NCBI RefSeq assembly: GCF_000429065.1
Contig: NZ_AUBD01000010.1
Span: forward strand, 88,001 to 152,000
Reading direction: 5' to 3'
DNA from: Silanimonas lenta DSM 16282
Lineage (GTDB): Bacteria; Pseudomonadota; Gammaproteobacteria; Xanthomonadales; Xanthomonadaceae
Length of the DNA: 64,000 nucleotides
In this document: positions 39,155 to 48,831 of the stretch, one piece after another
How the letters are laid out: each line of letters starts with the position of its first letter
Position numbering within the stretch: the first letter of the stretch is position 1
Notes under the pieces: model-generated
Told to the model about the DNA's origin: nothing
What the model saw: only the letters and a program-made list of their open reading frames with translations
Database searches by the model: none
Position numbers and translations under genes: made by a program

Positions 39155-41884
39155 TCAGCCGGTATTCTGCACGCCGGCGGCGATGCCGTTCACCGTGGCC
39201 GCGAGGGCCCGGAAGCGGGCATCGTCGGGCCGGCCGGCGGCACGCCAGTCGCGTAGCAGTTCCACCTGCAGCAGGCTGATCGGGTCGACGTAAGGGTTGC
39301 GTAGACGGATCGAGCGCGCCAGCCGGGCGTCCCCGGCCAGCAGGGGCGCCCCGCGCAGGGCCTCGACCTCGGCCACGGTGCGCCGGAACTCCGCTTCGAT
39401 GCCGGGGAAGAAGTCCTCGTGCGCCGCGCCGGCGAGCCGCGAGTAGGCCTCGAAGATGCCGATCTCGGTCTTGGCCAGCACCATTTCGAGATCGTCGAGC
39501 ACGGTATCGAAGAAGGGCCAGTCGCGGGCCATTTCCCGGAGGGTTTCGAGGCCGAAGCGCTCTTGCGCGGCGGCGAGCGCGCTGCCCACGCCATACCAGG
39601 CGGTGAGGTTGCTGCGGTTCTGGCTCCAGCCGAACACCCAGGGAATGGCGCGCAGGCCTTCCAGCCCGGCCCCGCGCTTGCTGGGCCGGGAGCCGATGTT
39701 GAGCCGCTCGATCACGTCGATCGGGGTGGCCGCGCGGAAGTACTCGACGAAGCCCTCGCGCTCGTAGACGAGCCCGCGGTAGGCGGCGCGCGAGACCGCC
39801 GCGAGCTGGTCAGCGATGCCGCGCCAGGCCGCCTCGCGCGGATCGGGCGGGCGCGGCGCCAGGGTGGCGCGCAGCACCGCCGCCGTGGCCTGCTCGAGGT
39901 TGCGCAGGGCCAGCGCGCGCAGCCCGTACTTGCGGTGGATCACCTCGCCCTGCTCGGTGAGGCGCAGCACCCCGCCCACCGAGCCGCGCGGCGCCGCCAC
40001 CACGGCACGCTCGGTGCGCGTGCCGCCGCGTGAGACCGAGCCGCCGCGGCCGTGGAAGAAGCGCAGCTTCACGCCGGCCTCGGCGGCCACCTCGCCCAGC
40101 CGCACCTGGGCCCGCTGCAGGGCCCAGCGCGCCGCCATGAGGCCGCCGTCCTTCGCACTGTCGCTGTAGCCCAGCATCACCCACTGCACGTCGCCGCGGG
40201 CGGCGAGATGGGCGCGCCAGCGCGGGTCGGAGAGCAGGTCGCGCAGGGTTTCGGGCGCGGCGGCGAGGTCGTCCACGGTCTCGAACAGCGGCGCCACGTC
40301 CAGCGGCACCTGGCCGGCGGCGTCCACCAGCCCGGACCAGCGGGCTAGGGCCAGCACCGCCAGCGCGTCCTCGGCGCTGCGGCTCATGCTCACGATGTAG
40401 AGCCCGAAGGCGGCCGCGCCATAGCGCGCCCGCCCCTCCACCACGGCGCGGAATACCTGGCGCATGCGCGTGGCGGCCGGCGCCTCGGGCGGCAGCGGGC
40501 GCGGCGGCAGCCGGCCCGGCTCGGCGGGGGCCAGCGGCGCATCGAGGGCGGCATGCAGGCGCGCCACCCGCTCGGCGAGCGGGCGCTCGGCGAAGGCCGG
40601 ATCGCCCAGCCATTCGCCCACCGCCTGGCGGTGCACGTCGGCGTGCTGGCGCAGGTCGAGGGCGGCGAGATGGAAGCCGAAGGCGGCCACGCGGCGCCGC
40701 ACCCGGCGCAGGGCGAACACCCCGGCATGGCGGCCGCGGTGGGCCAGCAAACTCTCCTCCACCAAGGCCAGGTCCTCGTCGAGCGCCGCGGCCTCGGGAT
40801 AGCCGGTGAGCCGGTCCTCCAGCGTGGCGCGCAGGCGCTCCTGCACCAGCCCGAGGAAGGCGCGGTAGGGGGTATCGGGGTACTGCAGGGCCTGTGGCCA
40901 GCGCGCGGCGTACTCCTCCAGCCGGGCCTCGAAGGCGGCGCCGAAGCCCACCCGGGTGCGCGACTGGGTGAGCATGGCCTTCAGGTGTTCCAGGTCCTGC
41001 ACGTAGGCGGCCAGCACCCGCTGGCGCTGCTGGTGCTGGGCGGTGGCGATGGTCTCGGCGCCGACTGCCGGGTTGCCGTCCATGTCGCCGCCCACCCAGG
41101 TGGCGAAGCGCAGCAGGGGCGGCAGCTCCGGGCGCTCGCCATAGGCCTCGGCGAAGGCCTCCTCGAAGGCCTCGAAGAACACCGGCAGCACGCGGTAGAG
41201 CGGATCGCCGAGGTAGTAGCCCACCTGGGCCGACTCGTCGGCCACCGTGGGCCTGTTCGGGGCCGCGCTCTCGGTCTGCCAGCCGGCGGTGAGGGCAGTG
41301 CGGATCACCTCGCGGTCGGCCCGCTTCTCGGCCGGCGTGCGGGTGCCGTCGATGTCGGCAATCAGGGCCTGGGCGATCACCGCCTCCTTGTCGAGCAGGG
41401 CGCGGCGCACCGCCTCGGTGGGATGGGCGGTGAGCACCGGCTCGATGCGCAGGGCGGGCAGCAGGGCGCGCACCGCCTCGGCCCCGATACCTTCGGCGCG
41501 CAGCCGCTGCAGGGCATCGAGCAGGCCGCCGGGCTGGGCCCCGCCCCCCGGCTGGCGCTGGTAGTCGCGGCGGCGGCGGATGCGGTGTACCCGCTCGGCC
41601 AGGTTCACCGCCGAGAAGTAGAGGGCGAAGGCCCGCACCAGGTCGGCATGCTGCTCCGGCTCCACCCCGGCCAGCTCCGCCGCCAGCTCGGCCAGCGGCG
41701 CCCCGGCCTCGCGGCGGCGGATGGCGGCGCGGCGCACCCGCTCCACCCGGGCGAGGAAGTCTTCACCGAGCTGCTCGGCCAAGATCTCGCCGACGAGGGC
41801 GCCAAGACGGCCCACGTCCTCCCGCAGGCGGGCGTCGGTGGGCGGGAAATCAATGTCGCGAAGGCGGGGGCTGGGGCTGTCCAT
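39155..41884 (-). CDS. ppc: Phosphoenolpyruvate carboxylase
   Basis: Converts PEP and bicarbonate to oxaloacetate, replenishing the TCA cycle. The 909-residue protein carries the catalytic His motif TAHPTEAVRR, the PEP-binding GYSDSAKDGG, the bicarbonate-loop FHGRGGSVSRGGTRTE and a C-terminal LRNPYVDPISLLQVELLRDWR with the usual allosteric tail. The C-terminus ends in NGIAAGVQNTG, typical of the family. Length and motifs agree with active bacterial enzymes. It stands 20 bp upstream of the GGDEF gene on the same strand. Confidence 0.97.
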   Translation of the reverse strand: MDSPSPRLRDIDFPPTDARLREDVGRLGALVGEILAEQLGEDFLARVERVRRAAIRRREAGAPLAELAAELAGVEPEQHADLVRAFALYFSAVNLAERVHRIRRRRDYQRQPGGGAQPGGLLDALQRLRAEGIGAEAVRALLPALRIEPVLTAHPTEAVRRALLDKEAVIAQALIADIDGTRTPAEKRADREVIRTALTAGWQTESAAPNRPTVADESAQVGYYLGDPLYRVLPVFFEAFEEAFAEAYGERPELPPLLRFATWVGGDMDGNPAVGAETIATAQHQQRQRVLAAYVQDLEHLKAMLTQSRTRVGFGAAFEARLEEYAARWPQALQYPDTPYRAFLGLVQERLRATLEDRLTGYPEAAALDEDLALVEESLLAHRGRHAGVFALRRVRRRVAAFGFHLAALDLRQHADVHRQAVGEWLGDPAFAERPLAERVARLHAALDAPLAPAEPGRLPPRPLPPEAPAATRMRQVFRAVVEGRARYGAAAFGLYIVSMSRSAEDALAVLALARWSGLVDAAGQVPLDVAPLFETVDDLAAAPETLRDLLSDPRWRAHLAARGDVQWVMLGYSDSAKDGGLMAARWALQRAQVRLGEVAAEAGVKLRFFHGRGGSVSRGGTRTERAVVAAPRGSVGGVLRLTEQGEVIHRKYGLRALALRNLEQATAAVLRATLAPRPPDPREAAWRGIADQLAAVSRAAYRGLVYEREGFVEYFRAATPIDVIERLNIGSRPSKRGAGLEGLRAIPWVFGWSQNRSNLTAWYGVGSALAAAQERFGLETLREMARDWPFFDTVLDDLEMVLAKTEIGIFEAYSRLAGAAHEDFFPGIEAEFRRTVAEVEALRGAPLLAGDARLARSIRLRNPYVDPISLLQVELLRDWRAAGRPDDARFRALAATVNGIAAGVQNTG

Positions 41885-42033
41885 GCCCGGAATCTACCCC
41901 GCCCGGGCAGATCGAGGCCGCGTGAATACGTGTGCAGCATCACATTCGGCGCGCCCCCATGACCATCGGCCCGGGGCTGGGGGGGCCGGCCCGGGGTACC
42001 CTCGGGCGTTCCTCTTCCACCCGGGACCCCGAC

Positions 42034-44169
42034 GTGAAGCATCGCCTTGCCCTGATGATCGCCGCCGCCCTCGCCGCCACCGCCTGCCAGAAGCCCGCCG
42101 AGGCCCCTGCCGCCGCCGGCGTCGAAGCCGCGCAGGCCGCCAACCCCTTCTTCCAGGCAAGCCCCCTGCCCTACGGCACGCCGGACTTTGCCGCCATCCG
42201 CGACGAGCACTTCCGCCCCGCCTTCGAGGAGGGCATGAAGCAGCACATGGCCGAGATCCGCGCCATCGCCGACAACCCCGAGCCGCCGAGCTTCGAGAAC
42301 ACCTTGGTGGCGATGGAGAAGAGCGGCGAGCTGCTGCTGCGCACCCAGGCGGTGTTCTTCAACCTGATCGGCACCGACAGCAATCCGGAGCGCCAGGCCC
42401 TGCGCGCCGAACTGGCGCCGAAGCTCGCCGCCCACCAGGACGCCATCCTGCTCGACGGCCCGCTGTTCGCCCGGGTGAAGGCCCTGTACGAGCAGCGCGA
42501 CCGCCTCGGCCTCGACGCCGAATCGCTGCGCCTGCTGGAACGCACCCACAAGCGCTTCGTGCGCGCCGGCGCCGAGCTCGACGAGGCCGGCAAGGCCCGG
42601 CTAAAGGAGCTCAATGCCCGCGAGAGCAGCCTGACCACCGAGTTCAGCGACAAGCTGCTCGCCGCCACCAACGAGAATGCCGTGGTGGTGGACAGCGCCG
42701 AGGCCCTGGCGGGCTTCTCCGAGGCCGACATCGCCGCCGCAGCCGCGGCCGCCAAGGCCCGCGGCCTCGAGGGCAAGTGGCTGATCACCCTGCAGAACAC
42801 CACCCGCCAGCCGGCGCTGGTGAGCCTGAAGGACCGCGCCCTGCGCGAGCGCGTGTGGCGCGCCTCGGCCGAGCGTGGCGCCCAGGCCGCCAACGACACC
42901 CGCCCGCTGGTGCTGGAACTCGCCGCCATCCGTGCCGAGAAGGCGCAGCTGCTGGGCTACCCGAACTGGGCGGCCTACGTGCTCGAGGACCAGATGGCCG
43001 GCACGCCGGAGGCGGCGTACAAGATCCTGACCGACCTCGTGCCGAAGGTGGTGGCGAATGCCAGGGCCGAGCAGGCCGACATCGCCGCGATGATGAAGGC
43101 CGATGGCATCGAGGGCGAAGTGCAGCCCTGGGACTGGGAGTACTACGCCGAGAAGGTGCGCCAGCAGCGCTTCGCCCTCGACGAGGCCGGCGTGCGCCCC
43201 TACTTCGAGTTCGACCGCGTGTTCAGCGACGGCGTGCTCTATGCCATGGGCCGCCAGTACGGCATCACGCTGAAGCCGCGCCCGGACCTGCCGGTCTACC
43301 ACCCCGACGTGAAGGCCTACGAGGTCTTCGAGGAGGACGGCACCCCGGTCGGCCTGTTCTATGCCGACTACTTCGCCCGCGAGAGCAAGCGCGGCGGCGC
43401 CTGGATGAGCAGCTTCGTCAGCCAGAGCGGCCTGCTCGACAGGAAGCCGGTGGTGGTCAACGTGATGAACATCCCGAAGCCCGCCGAGGGCCAGCCGGCG
43501 CTGCTGAGCTATGACCAGGTCACGACCATGTTCCACGAGATGGGCCATGGCATCCACGGCCTGTTCTCGAAGGCGAAGTACCCGAGCCTGGCCGGCACCG
43601 CCGTCTCGCGCGACTTCGTCGAGTTCCCCTCGCAGTACGAGGAGGACTGGGCGCTGAATCCGGAGGTGATGGCGAGCTACGCCAGGCACTACCAGAGCGG
43701 CGAGCCGATCCCGGCCGAACTGAAGCAGAAGATCGTCGATGCCCGCCACTTCAACCAGGGCTTCGACACCCTGGAATACATCGCCGCCGCCCTCGTCGAT
43801 CTGGACTGGCATACCCTGAAGCCGGGCGAGATCCCCACCGACGTGGCCGCCTTCGAAGCCGCCTCGCTGAAGCGCCACGGGGTCGACCTCAACGCCATCC
43901 CACCGCGCTACAAGAGCACCTACTTCGCCCACGTCTTCGCCGGCGGCTATTCGGCCGGCTACTACGCCTACCTCTGGGCCGACGTGCTGGCGGCCGACGC
44001 CTTCGCCACCACCCAGGCGCGCGGCGGTCTGACCCGCGAGAACGGCACGGCCTACCGCAACGAGGTGCTTTCGCGCGGCAACACCCGCGAGCCGATGGAG
44101 AGCTTCCGCGCCTACGTCGGCCGCGACCCGCAGGTGGAGGCACTGCTGAAGCGCCGCGGCCTGCAGTAA
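42034..44169 (+). CDS. M3-family zinc metallopeptidase (peptidyl-dipeptidase Dcp-like), lipoprotein
   Basis: Degrades short peptides in the cell envelope. The GTG at 42034 gives MKHRLALMIAAALAATACQKP, a lipoprotein signal with acylated Cys18, and 711 residues; an ATG seven codons later would truncate the signal. The active site is HEMGHGIHG (His501, Glu502, His505). The following FVEFPSQYEEDWA and HVFAGGYSAGYYAYLWADVLAADAF are Dcp signatures. Family members are peptidyl-dipeptidases or oligopeptidases. It is followed by a strong terminator. Confidence 0.92.
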   Translation: MKHRLALMIAAALAATACQKPAEAPAAAGVEAAQAANPFFQASPLPYGTPDFAAIRDEHFRPAFEEGMKQHMAEIRAIADNPEPPSFENTLVAMEKSGELLLRTQAVFFNLIGTDSNPERQALRAELAPKLAAHQDAILLDGPLFARVKALYEQRDRLGLDAESLRLLERTHKRFVRAGAELDEAGKARLKELNARESSLTTEFSDKLLAATNENAVVVDSAEALAGFSEADIAAAAAAAKARGLEGKWLITLQNTTRQPALVSLKDRALRERVWRASAERGAQAANDTRPLVLELAAIRAEKAQLLGYPNWAAYVLEDQMAGTPEAAYKILTDLVPKVVANARAEQADIAAMMKADGIEGEVQPWDWEYYAEKVRQQRFALDEAGVRPYFEFDRVFSDGVLYAMGRQYGITLKPRPDLPVYHPDVKAYEVFEEDGTPVGLFYADYFARESKRGGAWMSSFVSQSGLLDRKPVVVNVMNIPKPAEGQPALLSYDQVTTMFHEMGHGIHGLFSKAKYPSLAGTAVSRDFVEFPSQYEEDWALNPEVMASYARHYQSGEPIPAELKQKIVDARHFNQGFDTLEYIAAALVDLDWHTLKPGEIPTDVAAFEAASLKRHGVDLNAIPPRYKSTYFAHVFAGGYSAGYYAYLWADVLAADAFATTQARGGLTRENGTAYRNEVLSRGNTREPMESFRAYVGRDPQVEALLKRRGLQ

Positions 44170-44240
44170 GCGCCCGCGGCGGAGGGGATGGCCGCCTCGC
44201 CTCCGCCACGGCCCTCACGGGCGCAGACGGCAGAAAACGG

Positions 44241-44268
44241 AAAAAGGCCCGCATCCGCGGGCCTTTTT
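44241..44268. terminator. Bidirectional intrinsic terminator
   Basis: AAAAAGGCCCGC (44241-44252), loop ATCC, GCGGGCCTTTTT (44257-44268) form a perfect 12 bp stem with an A-run on one side and a T-run on the other. It can stop transcription of the M3 peptidase gene and of the convergent SEC-C/UPF0149 gene. Confidence 0.92.
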
Positions 44269-44285
44269 CTTCGCCCGGCGCCGGC

Positions 44286-44960
44286 TCAGCGCCGGCCGCA
44301 GCAGGCCTTGTGCTTCTTCCCCGAGCCACAGGGGCAGGGAGCATTGCGCCCCGGCCCCTCGGCCTTGCGCACCGGCTGCTTTGGCGCCTTGCGCTCCAGC
44401 CCACCGGCGTAGAGGTCGTGCAGCACCGCCGGCAGCTGCCCCACGATGGCCAGCCGGCCCTCGTGGCCCGGCTCCTCCACCCCCTCGCCGCCGGAGAGCG
44501 ACTGGATCAGGTCCAGGGCCTCGGTCACCCACTCCTCGCTGCCTTCCCACTCTCCCCACTCGAACTCATGGAAGCCCACGGCCTCGAGGAAACCATCGGC
44601 CCACTCCGCCCCCACCGGGATGCCATCGTCCGGCGGCCCGCCCTCCTCTGGCACCCAGATGAAGGGCATGTCCTGCTCGGTGAACGCCGCCTCGTCGAGC
44701 CGCACCCGCCGCTCGATCGCTGCCTTGAGGTGCAGGATCGGCGCGTAGTGCGCGTCGCGGTCGCGTGCATTTTCCCAGCGCGGCTCCTTGCCCCAGACCC
44801 GCGGCATCCACTGCGATTGCGGGATCGGCTCGGGCGAGACCACGATGCCGCAGAGGAAGCCGTCGAGCTGCTCCAGGCTCATGCCGCCGAAAGGAATGGC
44901 GCGGGTCTCGAGGAGCCGGGCCAGGGCCTCGGCGTCCTGGTCGGTGAAGACGTTCGGCAT
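44286..44960 (-). CDS. UPF0149/YecA-like protein with C-terminal SEC-C zinc motif
   Basis: A 224-residue cytoplasmic protein. The N-terminal UPF0149 domain (about 8-180) contains [22 protein letters not shown] and the acidic [18 protein letters not shown]. The C-terminus is a SEC-C zinc finger, [19 protein letters not shown], as in SecA and other proteins. The function is unknown; SEC-C motifs bind zinc and often contact proteins or nucleic acids. The ATG at 44960 was chosen from the conserved start [17 protein letters not shown]. It begins 8 bp after the gshA stop codon. Confidence 0.87.
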   Translation of the reverse strand: MPNVFTDQDAEALARLLETRAIPFGGMSLEQLDGFLCGIVVSPEPIPQSQWMPRVWGKEPRWENARDRDAHYAPILHLKAAIERRVRLDEAAFTEQDMPFIWVPEEGGPPDDGIPVGAEWADGFLEAVGFHEFEWGEWEGSEEWVTEALDLIQSLSGGEGVEEPGHEGRLAIVGQLPAVLHDLYAGGLERKAPKQPVRKAEGPGRNAPCPCGSGKKHKACCGRR

Positions 44961-44968
44961 GGCGTTCT

Positions 44969-46333
44969 TCAGTAGGCGAATTCGTGGAACACGGGATCGA
45001 CGCTGCCCTTCCACTCACTGTGGAAGAGCGCGAGCTTGCGCTCGGCGGCGGTCTGGCCGGCCAGGGCCATCTCGATGAGCGGCTCGAGGTACACGGCCTC
45101 GCTGGCGCCGCAGCGGTTGCGGCGGTCGCGGCGCTTCAGCCCGGCCTCGGCGATCTTCAGGGTCTCGAGTGCCAGCTCGCGCACCGTGCCACCGCGGAAG
45201 GGCAGGCCGAGCGCATGGCGCGGCACGCCATCGCGCAGGGCATGGCGCTCCTCCCGCGTGAAATCCTTCACGAGGTCCCAGGCGGCATCCAGCGCCGCAT
45301 CGTCATAGAGCAGGCCCACCCAGTAGGCGGAGAGCGCGCAGATGCGGTTCCACGGACCGCCATCGGCGCCGCGCATTTCGAGGTAGCGCTTCAGCCGCAC
45401 CTCGGGGAAGGCAGTGGTGAGATGATCGCTGAAATCGCGCAGGGTCGGGCGCTCGCCCGGCAGCAGGTCCAGCCTGCCGTCCATGAAGGCGCGGAAGCTC
45501 TTGCCGGCGGCATCGAGGTAGGCCCCGTTGCGGTGGACGAAGTACATCGGCACGTCGAGCAGGTAGTCCACGTAGCGCTCGAAGCCGAAGCCGTCTTCGA
45601 ACACGAAGTCGAGCAGGCCGGTGCGGTCGGGGTCGGTGTCGGTCCAGACCTGGCTGCGGTAGCTCAAAAAACCGTTCGGCCGGCCATCGGTGAAGGGGGA
45701 ATCGGCGAACAGGGCCGTGGCCACCGGCTGCAGGGCCAGCGAGACACGGAACTTCCGCACCATGTCGGCCTCGCTGGCGAAGTCGAGGTTGGTCTGGATG
45801 GTGCAGGTGCGGGTCATCATGTCGAGGCCCAGCGATCCTACCTTCGGCATGTAGGCGCGCATGATCCGGTAGCGGCCCTTGGGCATCCACGGCATGTCCT
45901 CGCGCCGCCACTTCGGCTGGAAGCCCATGCCAAGAAAGCCGATGCGCAGAGGGTCAGCGGCCGCCTTCACCTCGTAGAGGTGCTGGGCGGTCTCGCGGCA
46001 GGTCTCGTGCAGGGTCTCGAGCGGGGCGCCGGAGAGCTCGAGCTGGCCGGCCGGCTCCAGGGTCACCGAGGCCTTGTCCTGCACCAGCGCGATCAGCTTC
46101 CCGTCCTCCTCCACCCGCTGCCAGCCGAACCTGGCGATGCCCTCGAGCACCGCGCGGATGCCGCGCTCGCCCTCGTAGGGCGGCGGCGCCAGGTCCTCGT
46201 GGCGGAACCCGAACTTCTCGTGCTCGGTGCCGATGCGCCAGGCCTCGCGCGGCTTGGCGCCGGAGGCGAGGTATTCGACGAGGCTGGCGCGGCCCTCGAT
46301 GGGCAGGGAGGGCTCGGTACTGGGGCCGGACAT
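44969..46333 (-). CDS. gshA: Glutamate--cysteine ligase (type II/plant-like)
   Basis: Makes gamma-glutamylcysteine, the first step of glutathione synthesis. The 454-residue protein has the GCS2 pattern [54 protein letters not shown] and [24 protein letters not shown]. This identifies the plant/alphaproteobacterial type rather than the E. coli GshA. ATG 46333 was preferred; ATG 46345 adds four residues. gshB is not in the window. Confidence 0.95.
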   Translation of the reverse strand: MSGPSTEPSLPIEGRASLVEYLASGAKPREAWRIGTEHEKFGFRHEDLAPPPYEGERGIRAVLEGIARFGWQRVEEDGKLIALVQDKASVTLEPAGQLELSGAPLETLHETCRETAQHLYEVKAAADPLRIGFLGMGFQPKWRREDMPWMPKGRYRIMRAYMPKVGSLGLDMMTRTCTIQTNLDFASEADMVRKFRVSLALQPVATALFADSPFTDGRPNGFLSYRSQVWTDTDPDRTGLLDFVFEDGFGFERYVDYLLDVPMYFVHRNGAYLDAAGKSFRAFMDGRLDLLPGERPTLRDFSDHLTTAFPEVRLKRYLEMRGADGGPWNRICALSAYWVGLLYDDAALDAAWDLVKDFTREERHALRDGVPRHALGLPFRGGTVRELALETLKIAEAGLKRRDRRNRCGASEAVYLEPLIEMALAGQTAAERKLALFHSEWKGSVDPVFHEFAY

Positions 46334-46408
46334 GCAAGGGCTCATCAAAAAATCGGGGCGAACCCGCCGACGATGGGGGCGGGGCGCAGGCGGCGCAAGC
46401 GCCGGTCG

Positions 46409-47038
46409 TCAGGGGGCGGCCGGGGCCGCCGGCGCCTCCAGCTGCAGCCAGCCCGCCACCACGGCCCGTGCCTCCTCCACGCCGAGCCGGGAACTGGCCG
46501 AGAACAGCTGGACCCCGACGCCCGCGCCGCGGAAGGCCCCGAGTTCGCTCCGCACCCGGGCCAGGGTCCTGGCCTGCTCGCTGCGGCCCAGCTTGTCGGC
46601 CTTGGTCAGCAGCACGTGGCAGGCAAGGCCGCGTGCCTCGGCATAGGCCAGCATCTGCCAGTCGTATTCCTTCAGCGGATGCCGCCCGTCCATCACCACC
46701 ACCAGCCCGGCGAGCGCCCGGCGCTGGCGGAAATAGCCGTCGATGAAGGCCTGCCAGTGCGCGCGCAGGGCCTGCGGCACCTCGGCATAGCCGTAGCCTG
46801 GCAGGTCCACGAGGTAGCGTTCGGGGCGCACCTGGAAGTACACCAGCTGCTGGGTACGGCCCGGGGTCTTGGAGGTGCGGGCCAGGCCGCTGCGCTGGCA
46901 GAGCACATTCAGGGCGCTCGACTTGCCGGCATTCGAGCGCCCGGCGAAGGCCACCTCGAGACCGCCATCCGGCGGCAGCTGCTGCGGCGTGTGCGCGGCC
47001 TTCAGGTACGCGGCGGTGTTGAGCGGGTTGGCGGCCAT
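46409..47038 (-). CDS. engB: Ribosome biogenesis GTPase EngB (YihA/YsxC)
   Basis: Essential GTPase involved in 50S subunit assembly. The 209 residues show G1 GRSNAGKSSALN (about 34), G2 TPGRTQQ, G3 DLPGYGYA, G4 TKADKL and G5 SASS. A GTG one codon upstream is a weaker start. It is divergent from the cytochrome c4 gene across a 177 bp region with a good promoter on the other strand. Confidence 0.96.
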   Translation of the reverse strand: MAANPLNTAAYLKAAHTPQQLPPDGGLEVAFAGRSNAGKSSALNVLCQRSGLARTSKTPGRTQQLVYFQVRPERYLVDLPGYGYAEVPQALRAHWQAFIDGYFRQRRALAGLVVVMDGRHPLKEYDWQMLAYAEARGLACHVLLTKADKLGRSEQARTLARVRSELGAFRGAGVGVQLFSASSRLGVEEARAVVAGWLQLEAPAAPAAP

Positions 47039-47127
47039 CACATGCCCCTTCGAATGGGCGCAGAGTGTGGCCGCTCACGCCCGCCACCGGAACCCCTGCC
47101 GCCGGGCCGGCCAGCCCGCGGCCTTCG

Positions 47128-47157
47128 TTGACCCGCCGCAGAGGCGGCTGGGATAAT
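47128..47157 (+). promoter_or_regulatory. Predicted sigma-70 promoter of the cytochrome c4 gene
   Basis: TTGACC at 47128-47133 and GATAAT at 47152-47157 are separated by 18 bp. A small dyad (CCGCC/GGCGG) lies in the spacer. The 5' leader to the start codon would be about 50 nt. Confidence 0.65.
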
Positions 47158-47215
47158 CCGCCGTCCTGCCGGGCCCGCCCGGCCCCGAATCCTGCAGATA
47201 CCCCGGAGTGACCGC

Positions 47216-48001
47216 ATGACGCTGAAGCGCATCCTTGCCCTTGGAGCCGCCGTGGGAACGGCGATCGCCCTGGCCGGCGTGGCGATCGCCCAGTCCGAGG
47301 CGGCGCCGGCCGATGTCACTCCCACTGCCGATGCCGCCGCCAGCGTGGCCACCGAGCTGCCCGCCGACGGCCCGGCCGTGCCGGGCGACGCCACCGCCGG
47401 CGAGGGCAAGGCCGCGGCCTGCGCCGCCTGCCACGGCGCCGACGGCAATGCCGCCGACCCGCAGTATCCGAACCTCGCCGGCCAGCACGAGCACTACATC
47501 GCCCGCCAGCTCGCCCTGTTCAAGAGCGGCGAGCGCGACAACGCCATCATGCTCGGCTTCGCCGCCACCCTGTCCTCGCAGGACATGCGCGACATCGGCG
47601 CCTACTTCGCCCGCCAGGCCGTCAAGCCCGGCGTGGCCGACGAGACCCTGATCAGCGAGGGCCCGAACGCTGGCCGCAAGTTCTACCAGGTGGGCGAACG
47701 CCTCTACCGCCACGGCGACGCCGCCCGCGACATCCCCTCCTGCAAGGCCTGCCACGGCCCCACCGGCGCCGGCGTGCCGGGGCCCTCCTGGCCGGCGCTG
47801 CACGGCCAGCACGCCCAGTACACCGCCGACGTGCTGCGCCGCTTCCGCGACGGCGAGGTCTGGGGCAAGGACGCCAATGCCAATGCCATCATGGCTGCCG
47901 TGGCGCGCAACCTCACCGACGAGGAGATCGACTCGCTGGCGAGCTACCTGCAGGGCCTGCACGACGTCCGCGACGCCGCGCCGGCCACCGCCGCCCGCTG
48001 A
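47216..48001 (+). CDS. Diheme cytochrome c4-type protein
   Basis: Periplasmic electron carrier to terminal oxidases. The 261-residue protein has a signal or anchor segment (about 1-25, ending VAIAQS), an Ala-rich spacer, and two heme-binding cytochrome c domains: Cys69-Ala-Ala-Cys72-His73 and Cys176-Lys-Ala-Cys179-His180. Each is followed by the family's NLAGQ or PALHGQHAQY motif and a distal Met region (IMLGFA, IMAAVA). The gene order engB / cytochrome c4 / dsbA is common in related genomes. Confidence 0.93.
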   Translation: MTLKRILALGAAVGTAIALAGVAIAQSEAAPADVTPTADAAASVATELPADGPAVPGDATAGEGKAAACAACHGADGNAADPQYPNLAGQHEHYIARQLALFKSGERDNAIMLGFAATLSSQDMRDIGAYFARQAVKPGVADETLISEGPNAGRKFYQVGERLYRHGDAARDIPSCKACHGPTGAGVPGPSWPALHGQHAQYTADVLRRFRDGEVWGKDANANAIMAAVARNLTDEEIDSLASYLQGLHDVRDAAPATAAR

Positions 48002-48053
48002 ACGGAGGCCGCCGGGCCGGGGAACTTCCCGCCCCGCCCCCGATCCGAACCCC

Positions 48054-48081
48054 GAGCCGGCGGCCTTCCGCCGGCTCTTCG
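48054..48081 (+). terminator. Intrinsic terminator after cytochrome c4 gene
   Basis: GAGCCGGCGG (48054-48063), loop CCTT, CCGCCGGCTC (48068-48077) is a perfect 10 bp stem followed by TTCGTTT, a broken T-run. It would separate cytochrome c4 transcription from dsbA at least partly. Confidence 0.75.
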
Positions 48082-48104
48082 TTTCCACGACCCCGAGGCC
48101 CACG

Positions 48105-48812
48105 ATGCTCCGCACCCTCGCCCTGATCGCCTCCCTCGCCCTGCCCGGCCTGACCCTCGCCCAGGCCGCCGAAGCGCCCCGCCCCGGCATCGACTACCAG
48201 GAGATCACCCCGGCCCAGCCGCTGTTCGGGCCGCCGGGCAAGATCGAGGTGGCCGAGGTGTTCAGCTACCACTGCATCCACTGCGCCGACTTCCAGCCGC
48301 ACATCAACCGCTGGAAGGCCAGGCTGCCGGCCGACGTGCGCCTCACTTACGTGCACGCCGCCTTCGGCGGCGCCATCGACAACCTCGCCCGTGGCTTCTA
48401 CGCCGCCGAGACCCTGGGCGCCACCGAACGCACCCACGACGCCTTCTTCAACGCCTTCCACGTCGAGCGCAAGATCAAGACCGGCAGCCTCGAGGAGGTG
48501 GCCGACGTCTATGCCGGCCTCGGCCTCGACCGCAAGAAGCTGCTCGAGACCATGAACAGCTTCGGCGTGACCTCGAAGGTGAACCGTGCCAAGCAGTTCG
48601 CCCAGCGCACCGGGGTGAACGCCACGCCGACCGTGGTGGTGAACGGCCGCTACCGCGTCAGCGCCACGGCCGACCGCGGCTTCGAGGGCATGATCCGCAC
48701 CATCGACTTCCTCGTGGCCCGCGAGCGCGCCGCCCAGGCCCGCCCCGCCGCCCCGGCCGCGGCCGCTGCTCCGGCGGCGGCGAAGCCGGCCCCGGCGCCC
48801 GCCGGCCGCTGA
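48105..48812 (+). CDS. dsbA: Thiol:disulfide interchange protein DsbA
   Basis: Periplasmic oxidase that introduces disulfides into secreted proteins. The 235 residues comprise a signal peptide (about 1-22), a thioredoxin fold with an inserted helical domain, and the active site Cys57-Ile-His-Cys60. The cis-proline loop follows in GVNATPTVVVNGRY. The CIHC dipeptide differs from the CPHC of E. coli DsbA and could shift redox potential. A C-terminal Ala/Pro tail (about 205-235) is unusual. It lies 20 bp before the next gene. Confidence 0.9.
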   Translation: MLRTLALIASLALPGLTLAQAAEAPRPGIDYQEITPAQPLFGPPGKIEVAEVFSYHCIHCADFQPHINRWKARLPADVRLTYVHAAFGGAIDNLARGFYAAETLGATERTHDAFFNAFHVERKIKTGSLEEVADVYAGLGLDRKKLLETMNSFGVTSKVNRAKQFAQRTGVNATPTVVVNGRYRVSATADRGFEGMIRTIDFLVARERAAQARPAAPAAAAAPAAAKPAPAPAGR

Positions 48813-48831
48813 AGCCCCCGGGGCGCGGCGG

